From Acidobacteriota bacterium (GTDB lineage: Bacteria; Acidobacteriota; Thermoanaerobaculia; Thermoanaerobaculales; Sulfomarinibacteraceae), in assembly GCA_030637805.1 (NCBI GenBank), contig DAOWFV010000148.1, forward strand, positions 1 to 15,964: a stretch of 15,964 bases of DNA, written 5' to 3'. A program made the position numbers and the translations under genes. The notes below the pieces were generated by a model. The model had not been told where the DNA came from. It saw nothing but the letters and a program-made list of their open reading frames with translations, and did no database searches. This document shows positions 7,601 to 13,716 of this stretch, piece after piece (the stretch's first letter is position 1; the number at the start of each line of letters is the position of its first letter).

Positions 7601-7780
7601 CCCGGTGAGTACGAAGACCTGATGGCGAGTGGAAGCATAGAAGAGATTGAGGCGAAGTTGGTGGATGCCTTCCCGAAGCGTGCGGAGCGGGCGCTCAAGA
7701 CCTTCGGGTTTATCGCCCTCGGCATCGGCCTGAGCCTGATCGCCCTCATCGTCTACGCGATGCTCTTCGGCTATCGATGA
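4631..7780 (+). CDS. 23-heme cytochrome c fused to six-helix b-type membrane domain (giant CbcL-like protein)
   Basis: The 1049-residue protein begins with a signal peptide (RRWRRG, a hydrophobic stretch, cleavage near PVAAQ at 32-36). I count 23 CXXCH motifs between residues 41 (CLMCH) and 699 (CATCH), each able to bind one c-type heme. Many His residues in SxHG and CHxxH contexts can serve as distal ligands. Residues from about 727 onward hold six membrane helices; His 787, 829, 843, 944 and 959 lie in or at helices, as expected for a diheme cytochrome b of the Ni-Fe hydrogenase/b561 type. The C-terminus after the last helix is very short. Geobacter CbcL has the same plan with nine c-type hemes and is a quinol oxidase for low-potential extracellular acceptors. 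The role here (inner-membrane quinol oxidation into a long periplasmic heme wire) is inference; the heme count is directly seen. It is divergent from the NapC-type cytochrome. Confidence 0.92.
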   Translation: MMNWVQRGWTSRRWRRGAVLAFGFAIGLSTAPVAAQENADCLMCHEDPELVGEKAGVEVPVFVDPEAFSSSVHGEFGCIDCHGDLDGIELPHDEELEPVDCAMCHEDVAEELESGPHGAWAKDPDSPAAGCINCHGTHDVLPPGDSAAKTGPANASELCGRCHVREVRQVAKSPHARGANGAPNASCVNCHSGHAMTPPQGEEEEVAICGTCHAQQAVEHRRSLHGVAAAKGDDLAPSCLTCHEHHAILPRTDPASPTSTMNIPMLCGTCHHEGTQVSLTHDIPQDRILENYSLSIHGEGLFKRGLSVTAVCTSCHTSHDILPHADPRSSIHRENVAATCTVCHSRIEEVHVKVVEGRLWEEKPHQIPSCVECHQPHKIRREALTALGAANRNCMRCHADTELEMERDGAMISLFVDEGAYDIGSHAGTACAQCHTQVTPSHERACDTITEPVDCSICHAQWVQRYNISTHGTLAAAGDPDAPRCLDCHEKHATEGKRLPTSPTYPRNVPDLCGRCHRQGEKAARRIESEIPDIVGSYVMSIHGKGLVEAGLVVSATCTNCHTAHMELPADDPESSINSANIAATCGTCHHGIEETFRTSVHWPENTETEKELPTCENCHTSHTISRTDVEGFRLSMMNQCGRCHAEEAETFFDTYHGKVSRLGSEGAAKCYDCHGTHNILPPTHPDSTLSHDNVVDTCATCHPRAHRQFAGYLTHATHHDPDKYPFLFYSFWFMTALLGGTMTFALLHTGAWLWRLLRTRDKWVMHKEALAERLYERFNRVHRLMHLVMLLSFFTLALTGMTLKFSYMGWAVMLSRILGGFAAMGLLHRIAAVVIIGLFVFHLRQIWQGRKASGKGWFAYIFGKDTLMFNLTDIRQVWESIKWFLGRGPRPHYGRFTYWEKFDYFAVFWGIFVIGSTGLLLWFPVFFTRFLPGWAVNVATIIHSDEALLAVAFIFTIHFFNTHFRPDKFPMDPVIFTGLVSLEELRHDKPGEYEDLMASGSIEEIEAKLVDAFPKRAERALKTFGFIALGIGLSLIALIVYAMLFGYR
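5255..6730 (+). repeat. Internal tandem duplication in the cytochrome gene (2 x 738 bp, 246 residues)
   Basis: Heme motifs recur at an exact 738-nt offset: 5255/5993, 5429/6167 and 5738/6476, with one codon of drift by 5810/6551. The 85-residue segments starting at 5429 and 6167 align without a gap at about 40 identities by eye. The unit is C..CH, SxHG, C..CH..H, ILP..DP.S, N, C..CH. DNA identity is low, so the duplication is old. Confidence 0.8.
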
Positions 7781-7784
7781 AGCA

Positions 7785-7801
7785 GCTATGGGCTATGGGC
7801 T
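7785..7801. repeat. Heptamer repeat GCTATGG x2 with inverted copy at 7909-7918
   Basis: GCTATGG GCTATGG GCT follows the cytochrome stop. AGCCCATAGC at 7909-7918 is the reverse complement of its 10-bp core, so the two flank the spacer as an inverted repeat with a loop of over 100 nt. Confidence 0.6.
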
Positions 7802-7880
7802 CGCAGGTCGCACCGAGATCATTGACTGGATCCCTGCGATATCAAACTTTATTTGTGACATTCGTAAGTTTCTCAATGAA

Positions 7881-7901
7881 ACCTGAAGCCTGTGACCTGA
7901 A
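7881..7901. repeat. Heptanucleotide repeat, three units of ACCTGAA type
   Basis: ACCTGAA, GCCTGTG and ACCTGAA are contiguous. This is the same unit as at 2846-2887, again in a gap next to a gene end. Confidence 0.65.
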
Positions 7902-7942
7902 GCGAAACAGCCCATAGCGTACAGCCATCACCTGAAAGTTCC

Positions 7943-7979
7943 CGATTGAGCTGGAGCCTCGTCGGCTCCGGCTCAATCG
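7943..7979 (-). terminator. Strong hairpin terminator of the response regulator gene
   Basis: Arms CGATTGAGC-T-GGAGCC (7943-7958) and GGCTCC-G-GCTCAATCG (7964-7979) pair around a 5-nt loop with one non-Watson-Crick position. The hairpin starts 2 nt beyond the stop codon of the minus-strand gene. No clean T tract follows. It may also stop readthrough from the converging cytochrome gene. Confidence 0.65.
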
Positions 7980-7981
7980 AG

Positions 7982-8359
7982 TCAGTCCGCCAGAAGTTCC
8001 TCGAGCTTGTCCACCAGATCCCTCTCGGTAAAGGGCTTGTCGAGGTAGGCGTTGGTGTTGAGGTGTCTGTCCGAGAGGATCAGCCGTAGCTCGGGGCGAC
8101 CGCTGATGATGCAGATCTTGAGGTCCGGCAGCTCGTTGTCGCCTTTGAGCTCGCGGAGCAGCATCATCACGTCCATACCCGGCATGCTGATGTCGAGGGT
8201 CATGGCATCGGGCTTTTCCGATCGCGCCATCTCGAGTGCCTGGGTCCCGTTGTGGGCTTTGAAGACCGTAACTCCGTGGTCTTCGAGAATTGTGGTGATG
8301 AACTTCATCTCATCGGGTTCGTCCTCGGCTACCAGGATCCTTTTCCCGTTCAGCGTCAT
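7982..8359 (-). CDS. Single-domain response regulator (CheY-like receiver)
   Basis: The 125-residue protein is a receiver domain with no output domain. The acidic pocket is E12-D13, the phospho-acceptor is D56 in MTLDISMPGMD, the switch residue is S86 in IISGRPE, and the conserved Lys is K108 in YLDKPF. All catalytic positions are intact, so it should be phosphorylated by a histidine kinase; none is present in this window. The ATG at 8359 is chosen because AGGAG lies 7 nt upstream and the fold begins at KRILVAEDE. A longer reading from 8449 would start inside the probable promoter. It is monocistronic, with its own promoter-like element and terminator hairpin. The target is unknown; proximity to the cytochromes is only suggestive. 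Confidence 0.9.
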   Translation of the reverse strand: MTLNGKRILVAEDEPDEMKFITTILEDHGVTVFKAHNGTQALEMARSEKPDAMTLDISMPGMDVMMLLRELKGDNELPDLKICIISGRPELRLILSDRHLNTNAYLDKPFTERDLVDKLEELLAD

Positions 8360-8439
8360 CTCGATCTCCTCGTTGAAAGGTCCGGTGGCCGGACTTTCCG
8401 ATGTGAAATGACAACTCCAATTGTTGCCCGTTTGCGCAT

Positions 8440-8468
8440 ACACTATCACGCAGATGGTTCTGAGACAA
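8440..8468 (-). promoter_or_regulatory. Putative sigma70-type promoter of the response regulator gene
   Basis: TTGTCT (8468-8463), a 17-nt spacer and TAGTGT (8445-8440), with an extended TGA before the -10. Predicted leader about 74 nt. The layout matches the NapC-type cytochrome promoter. Confidence 0.38.
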
Positions 8469-8493
8469 GTTCTCCGACACCACGCCGGATCTC

Positions 8494-11400
8494 TCAGCTG
8501 GAGTCTTCTTCCAACGACCGCACCAGGCCGGCATAGCGGCGCTCCACCGTGAAACCCATGCGGTAGAAGAACTGCGGGCGGAAGAAGCCCGTGGTGAGCG
8601 AGCGATAGCCCGCGGTATGCAGCCGGTTGCAGAGTTCTTCGATGAGGGCGCCGGCGACGCCTCTGCCCTGGAAGCGCTCGGCCACCACCACCTTGTCCAT
8701 GTGGGCCGTATGGTCCTCTGGCTGCACCTCGTAGAATAGCCCGCCGATGAGATTCCCGCGCTCCCCGATGGCCACGAGGAAACGGTGCTCGGGACGGAAT
8801 TGAACCGAGAGCTCGGCAGTGAGGAAGAGGCGATGGAGGCGGCCGACCTCCTTGGCGCTGAGGGCGTGACGGATGCGGTAGGGATGGCCCTCCGCGTCCT
8901 CGTGGGTGACCACCATTTCGCTCTGCTGGGTGCCTCCGGCGGCGGCGGCCACGTACTCGACCTCGTCGTCGGGGCGCAGGTAGGGGTAGGAGAGCCGCGC
9001 CAGGAAGTAATCCTCCTCGGGGCCCAGGCGCAGGTGTGCCCGCAGGTCCGCCACGGCTGCGCTGAGCTCGTCCGGCGCCAGCTCACCTGTGCGTAGGCGG
9101 GCGATGACATCCTCCAAACCCTCCGCCAGGGCCTCGGTTGCATCGCGGAAGACCGTCTCACGAAAGAACCTGGCCCGTGCCTCAGGGTACGCAACCTGCA
9201 GCTCGGCAAGGCCGTAGGTGACGAAGATCTCGTGCAGGGTCTGAGCGCGGGCGATGTAATTCGCATCCGGGTTGAGGCGCTCCCACCTCCGATACCTCTT
9301 GGCGGCGAAGAACAGGCGGCGGGGGAGGAAGCCGCGCCGGCTGACTGATTCCAGGAAGGCTGTGAGCGGCGCCACCATTTCTCGGTCCGCCTCTTTCGCT
9401 TCATCGAGGATCTCGCGCAGCAGCTCGGCGCCCTCCCGCTCGCCCACGATCTCGAGCACCGCTGAAAAGAGGCTGTCCCAGCCGGCGAGCCCATGAAGCT
9501 CCGGATGCTCGGCCTCCACGGGCAGGACGAAGATGTCGTGGAACGAGTGCAGCATCGCAGAAACGGACTCGAAGGCGCCCCGTGAGGAGATCGAGACCAG
9601 ACGCGCGCCCGTGAGGTAGTCGTGCATGGGGATGATCACGTTCGCCGGCGACGGGTCGGCGACAATCAACCGGCGGCCGGTGCGGTTCCAGAAGTCGACG
9701 AAGGCGCTGAGGGCCGCCCAGGCCGCGAAGGGCCACCATCCGCGGATACGCTCGGGGTCCTTCTGACGCCGGGCGAGCCGGCGCAGGGCGTGGTCGAGGG
9801 TCTCGCCGGGGATGAACTCCTCCGTCCACAGGCCGTGCTCCGGCCAGGCACCGCCGAAGACCTCCACCAGCGGTCCGAGCCCCCGAGCCTCGCTGCAGAC
9901 GATGAGCCAATTGACCTCTTCCTGGGCGCTCTCGGGGGGCAGGGAGCGGTTGAGGTTGAGGGCGAGGTCGAGCTGGTCGCGCACCCTGCTCCGGATGGCG
10001 ACCCGGAAGACCGACTTACCGTGGGAAGAACCGAGCAGGCGGATCCACACCCCGCCGGGAAGGATGTCCTCGAGGCGTACTGTCGGACCGCGCCCGAAAA
10101 GAAAGGCGGCCTCGCGGATGATCGGGGTGGTGCGGAAGGCCGCCAGCAGGCGTTCGCGGGCTTCCTCGTCCACCTCGTCGGAGAAGGCAACCACGTCCTC
10201 CCAGCGGTACTCGAGGCCGGTCTCCTGATCCACAGCCACCCTCGAGGGAGCGCCCAGCCAGGACCGGAAGCCCTCCGCCAGGCGCATCTTGCCGGCGGCC
10301 GCCATCTCCCGGCCCTCGTCGAGTGGCGCGATCATCACCGCGCGCGTAAAAAATCCCCGAAGCTGCCGGTACCTGCTGGGGTGGGCGGCGCCGTAGCTCG
10401 AGAGGAACTCGCACATCGCGGGAAGGATGGGATCTTCGACGTCCAGAGAGCTCTCGCAGCGGCGCTCGGCCTCGTCGATGAAGGCGTCGATCTGCTCCGG
10501 GGAGAGGTCGCGATCCACCAGCACAGAAATTGTTTCGGCGTCGAGAAGGTCCTCGCCGCGGGCGAGGAAACGAGCCAGGGTCTGGCGGTAACGCTCCTCG
10601 ACCTCGGCGGTGGCGAGCACCTGGAATGCCCGGCGGCGGACGACCGGCGACGGCGAGTCGGCAGCCCGTCTGAGGATGCGCAGCGCATGGGCAGCGAGCT
10701 CGCCGTCATCGAGGTCGAGCAGATGGTCGAGCACCCGCACCGCTGCGACAGCACCCTCGTCATCCTCCGAGGCGAGAAGCAGCGCTGCACGGTGGAGGTC
10801 CATGAGGTCGACCTCGAGGCGCCGCAGCAACACGGGCACCATCTCGCGATCAGCGTCGCTTGCCCGATACGGCCCAGCCCGCCCCATCCATTCGGCGGAA
10901 ACGCTCCGGTGGCGGCGGTGGTCGCGCTGGTCCGGTTCGAGGGGCGCAAACTCCACCAGCTCCTCGTTGCCCAGCCACAGGCGGGGAGCGGCGAGAAGGT
11001 GGCCGAGATCGATTGCGCGGCGGTTGGGCCGGTAGAGGGCCGATCCGATACAAATGGCATCGCCGTCCTCGCGGTGAACTCTGAGGGTCGTGTCGTGCGA
11101 GGCCAGATACAGGTGGTCGTCCTCGACGTGCAGCTCCTGGGTTGTGATTCCGAGAGCCTGGAAGAACCAGTTGGGGATGATTACCTCGGCCCCGCCGACC
11201 TTGAGGGTAGTGCGCCGATAGAGAAGACGAATCTCGTCTGAGAAGGCGCGCTCGATGTTCTTGCGGCGGAAGGTCCCCTTGGGTGTCAGCTCATCACGTT
11301 CGGCGTCGAAGTCGCGGTGGATGGCGGCGAAGTCGACGATGCGCTCGTAGGGCGCGAGAAAGGAGTTGGCACTCACCACCAGCGAGCGGAAGTGCGCCTT

Positions 11401-13251
11401 GAGTTCGTCCGGCTCCAGGGCCGCGAGGTCCACCTCTTCGAAGTCGGGATTCGGGTAGATCAGAGCGGTGTTGTACTCACGATGATCTCCGACCAGAAAG
11501 ACACGGCCCACGGACTCGAAGTCCCGAAAGAGGTTTTCGATCTTCTGCGGGGCGATCGTTTGGCCGCTGATGTTCTTGTAGATCTCCTTCTTGCGATCGA
11601 CGATCCGGATGAACCCGTCATCGTCCATCTCCATCAGATCGCCGGTGTGGAACCAGCCCTCGGCATCGAAGGACTCGAGCTCGTCGGGCGGATCGAGGTA
11701 ACCCCGCATCACGTACGGTCCCTGGATCCTGAGCTCACCATCCTCCGCCAGGGAGAGCTCGATCCCGGGCAGGGCGGGCCCGAGAGAGTCCTCCCGGTAG
11801 GCCCCCGGCGGGGTCATCGTGATGCCCCCCGTGGCCTCGGTCATTCCAAAACCACTCATCAGCTGGACCTCATAGTGCTGGAAGAATCGGAAGATCTCCG
11901 GGTCAAGGAAACCCGCTGCGGACAGGCCCCAGCGCAGCCCGGGTCCGACGAGCCGTCGCAGGACGACCTCGATCTCCGCATCTTCGGCGGCCTCGACATC
12001 CACCGATTGGCGAACACTGTCATACAGCTGCATCCATTTCATGGGGATGCTGATGAGGACCGTGGTCTCGAGCTCCCGCATCTGCCGTGCGAGGGCCTCG
12101 ATTCCCGGGTCCTCGGCAAAGCAGTAGGTTGCCCCCCAGAAGACGCACCCGGTGAGCTCGAGGAAGCGGCCGAAGGTGTGGAAGAGGGGGAGATAACACA
12201 GGAAGCGGTCGTTCTCGCCGATTTCCGGGAGGGCGAGGGCGCGGGCAAAGCGCTTGTACACGATGTTTCGGTGGCTGAAGCAGATCCCCTTGGGCGTGCC
12301 CGTGGTCCCGGAGGTGTACATGATGGTTGCGAGGTCGTCGATGCGCAGCCCGCGACGACGCTGAGCGAGTTCTCCGGGCGAGATCTCGGAGGCCCGGGCG
12401 AGCAGGTGCTCCAGGCTCGAAACCCCGCGCACGGTGGCGGGAGAGGCCTCGAGGGCGATGATCTCGCCGAGCCCGGGCAGCTGATCACGCACGTTGAGAG
12501 CCTTTTGGCCCTGTTCGCGGCCGGATACGATCAGGGTCTCCACCCGTGCGTGCTCGAGGATAAAGGCCACGTCGGTCTCGGTGGCCGTTGCCGGAATCAT
12601 GACGTTGACGATCCCCGAGCTCAGACAGGCGAGATCTACCAGGGCCATCTCGAGGCTGTTAGTCGAGAGGATGGCCAACGGGCGATCGGGGCTACCGGCG
12701 CCGACGGCGAGCAGGCTGCGCGCGATGAGGTCGACGCGGCCGGCGGCCTGTCGCCAGCTCACCCCTCGGTGTACACCGTTGAACGGAACGCGGAAGAGGG
12801 TTCGCTCCCCGTACCCGGCGGCGCGCTGGACGAAGAGCTGACCAAAGGTGTAGTGCGAGGACTCCACCAAGTCCAGAATGCGTCGAGCCCAGCCGTCGGT
12901 GGTTCCGCTTTCGGCGATGCGGCATAGGAGCACGCTGCGTCTCAATACGTCCAGGAGCTGCCATGCGCTCTCCCTGGCGGCGAGGGAAGGATCGGGCGAA
13001 TCCGCCACCAGGAGCGCCGTGCAGCGATCGGCGAGAATTTCCAGGGACTCGAGCGGGAGGTGCTCGAGGAGGGGATCGCCGGCCCGGCGGTCCGCCAGCA
13101 GGTCGATGGCGGCGCCGTCGTGCGCGGCAAGGGTCTCCGGGGATTTGGCTGCCTCTCCGATGCTTCGGCCGAGGCGAGCTGCCGCCTCCTCGGGCTGCAG
13201 CTCCCTAAGGTCATCCACGAGCGACGGACTGACTCGCGGGTCTGCATCCAT
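8494..13251 (-). CDS. Acyl-CoA/AMP ligase – HEAT-like – kinase-like – GNAT multidomain protein
   Basis: The 1585-residue protein is over twice the usual ligase length. Residues 1-130 are an unassigned helical region. Residues 132-680 are a long-chain acyl-CoA synthetase-type adenylation domain: YTSGTTGTPKG at 312-322, GFGMTE 467-472, HTGD 535-538, DRKKE 552-556. The C-terminal A10 motif reads ELTPKGTFRRK (654-664), so the usual catalytic Lys position appears to be T660. Residues 805-885 look like HEAT-type helical pairs. Residues 1040-1245 resemble a degenerate aminoglycoside-phosphotransferase/kinase fold (ADPSPANVII at 1198-1207, where HGDxxxxN is usual). Residues 1450-1578 are a GNAT acetyltransferase with the acetyl-CoA loop QGRGVA at 528-533 of the last thousand (1528-1533). 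No signal peptide is seen. ATG 13251 is used; a GTG at 13260 would overlap the upstream stop as GTGA. Domains 1 and 4 are secure, the middle is inference, and the overall role is unknown. Confidence 0.87.
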   Translation of the reverse strand: MDADPRVSPSLVDDLRELQPEEAAARLGRSIGEAAKSPETLAAHDGAAIDLLADRRAGDPLLEHLPLESLEILADRCTALLVADSPDPSLAARESAWQLLDVLRRSVLLCRIAESGTTDGWARRILDLVESSHYTFGQLFVQRAAGYGERTLFRVPFNGVHRGVSWRQAAGRVDLIARSLLAVGAGSPDRPLAILSTNSLEMALVDLACLSSGIVNVMIPATATETDVAFILEHARVETLIVSGREQGQKALNVRDQLPGLGEIIALEASPATVRGVSSLEHLLARASEISPGELAQRRRGLRIDDLATIMYTSGTTGTPKGICFSHRNIVYKRFARALALPEIGENDRFLCYLPLFHTFGRFLELTGCVFWGATYCFAEDPGIEALARQMRELETTVLISIPMKWMQLYDSVRQSVDVEAAEDAEIEVVLRRLVGPGLRWGLSAAGFLDPEIFRFFQHYEVQLMSGFGMTEATGGITMTPPGAYREDSLGPALPGIELSLAEDGELRIQGPYVMRGYLDPPDELESFDAEGWFHTGDLMEMDDDGFIRIVDRKKEIYKNISGQTIAPQKIENLFRDFESVGRVFLVGDHREYNTALIYPNPDFEEVDLAALEPDELKAHFRSLVVSANSFLAPYERIVDFAAIHRDFDAERDELTPKGTFRRKNIERAFSDEIRLLYRRTTLKVGGAEVIIPNWFFQALGITTQELHVEDDHLYLASHDTTLRVHREDGDAICIGSALYRPNRRAIDLGHLLAAPRLWLGNEELVEFAPLEPDQRDHRRHRSVSAEWMGRAGPYRASDADREMVPVLLRRLEVDLMDLHRAALLLASEDDEGAVAAVRVLDHLLDLDDGELAAHALRILRRAADSPSPVVRRRAFQVLATAEVEERYRQTLARFLARGEDLLDAETISVLVDRDLSPEQIDAFIDEAERRCESSLDVEDPILPAMCEFLSSYGAAHPSRYRQLRGFFTRAVMIAPLDEGREMAAAGKMRLAEGFRSWLGAPSRVAVDQETGLEYRWEDVVAFSDEVDEEARERLLAAFRTTPIIREAAFLFGRGPTVRLEDILPGGVWIRLLGSSHGKSVFRVAIRSRVRDQLDLALNLNRSLPPESAQEEVNWLIVCSEARGLGPLVEVFGGAWPEHGLWTEEFIPGETLDHALRRLARRQKDPERIRGWWPFAAWAALSAFVDFWNRTGRRLIVADPSPANVIIPMHDYLTGARLVSISSRGAFESVSAMLHSFHDIFVLPVEAEHPELHGLAGWDSLFSAVLEIVGEREGAELLREILDEAKEADREMVAPLTAFLESVSRRGFLPRRLFFAAKRYRRWERLNPDANYIARAQTLHEIFVTYGLAELQVAYPEARARFFRETVFRDATEALAEGLEDVIARLRTGELAPDELSAAVADLRAHLRLGPEEDYFLARLSYPYLRPDDEVEYVAAAAGGTQQSEMVVTHEDAEGHPYRIRHALSAKEVGRLHRLFLTAELSVQFRPEHRFLVAIGERGNLIGGLFYEVQPEDHTAHMDKVVVAERFQGRGVAGALIEELCNRLHTAGYRSLTTGFFRPQFFYRMGFTVERRYAGLVRSLEEDSS

Positions 13252-13256
13252 GTCAG

Positions 13257-13508
13257 TCACTCGACGATCAGCCGGGCAACCCATCCGTCGCGGTAGTCGA
13301 CGATCCGCCACTGGAGGCCGTTGTACCGGAAATCCAGACCGATTTGCGGCTCCTCCTCGAGGTAGAGCATCAGAACGCTGCGGGTGGGGCTGTCCCAATC
13401 CGCCAGGGCGAGCTGGGGACCTCGAGACGGGGAGGCTGCCTCAACCCGTTGTGCAGTCGAGAGCAGCGGTTCCACGGCCGACTCATCAAAGAGGATGCGC
13501 GGGGCCAT
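13257..13508 (-). CDS. Small unknown protein coupled to the ligase–GNAT gene
   Basis: The 83-residue protein begins MAPRILFDESAVEP and ends with a beta-rich stretch (YNGLQWRIVDYRDGWVARLIVE). There is no signal peptide, membrane helix, or motif I recognise. Its TGA stop (13259-13257) overlaps a GTG codon of the downstream ligase gene as GTGA, or lies 5 nt before that gene's ATG, so the two are very likely cotranscribed and translationally coupled. A TACAAT box sits 6 nt before the ATG and no Shine-Dalgarno is visible, so a leaderless transcript is possible. A longer reading from 13559 would add 17 Arg/Lys-rich residues and is less likely. Confidence 0.65.
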   Translation of the reverse strand: MAPRILFDESAVEPLLSTAQRVEAASPSRGPQLALADWDSPTRSVLMLYLEEEPQIGLDFRYNGLQWRIVDYRDGWVARLIVE

Positions 13509-13514
13509 GGCCCG

Positions 13515-13520
13515 ATTGTA
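13515..13520 (-). promoter_or_regulatory. TACAAT -10-like box, possible leaderless promoter
   Basis: TACAAT on the minus strand lies 6 nt before the ATG at 13508, so transcription would begin at or near the A of the start codon. No convincing -35 is visible upstream. Confidence 0.35.
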
Positions 13521-13552
13521 GCGCTTTCTCACAGCTTTTCCAGGCTCACTGG

Positions 13553-13575
13553 CCCGCATATCTCACCGGGTTTCG
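13553..13575. repeat. Short dispersed repeat, copy 2
   Basis: CCCGCATATCTCACCGGGTTTCG differs from the copy at 2799-2820 at only a few positions. It overlaps the region just beyond the transporter remnant. Confidence 0.3.
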
Positions 13576-13578
13576 AGG

Positions 13579-13716
13579 CTAGGACGACGGGGAAGGTGCG
13601 CCTCGCTCCTCGATCAGGCGGCGGATCTCGTGCTGGCGATCTCGGTCGATGGAGTAACGCCTCAGAGTGAAAACCACGAGGGGAACGGTCAGGATCAGGA
13701 GCCATGCCGGTGTCAG
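13579..13716 (-). pseudogene. C-terminal remnant of an MFS/GPH-type transporter
   Basis: An open minus-strand frame encodes 45 residues up to a TAG: one hydrophobic helix (WLLILTVPLVVFTL), then the polar tail RRYSIDRDRQHEIRRLIEERG. That tail resembles the cytoplasmic C-terminus of GPH/MelB-like sugar transporters (pattern Y-x-[LI]-[TD]-R-x-R-H-x-EI-R). No ATG, GTG or TTG begins this frame after the receptor stop; only a CTG overlaps it. The upstream part of the gene is missing, and the frame instead runs back into the truncated receptor gene. I read it as the 3' stump of a deleted gene; the family assignment rests on this short tail. Confidence 0.5.

Noticed and set aside
8360..8449. Longer N-terminus for the response regulator
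   Set aside because: The extra 30 residues match no receiver feature and overlap the promoter-like element; AGGAG supports the ATG at 8359.
9622..12927. Plus-strand open frames of 539 and 536 codons
   Set aside because: Both are antisense to the ligase–GNAT gene, which has intact adenylation and GNAT motifs.
13252..13398. Longer N-terminus for the ligase–GNAT protein
   Set aside because: It would overlap the small upstream gene by over 140 bp and adds Arg/Pro-rich shadow-like sequence.
13579..13716. The 45-codon frame as an intact small membrane protein
   Set aside because: Only a CTG is available as a start, no ribosome site fits, and the tail looks like a transporter C-terminus; a remnant is more likely.
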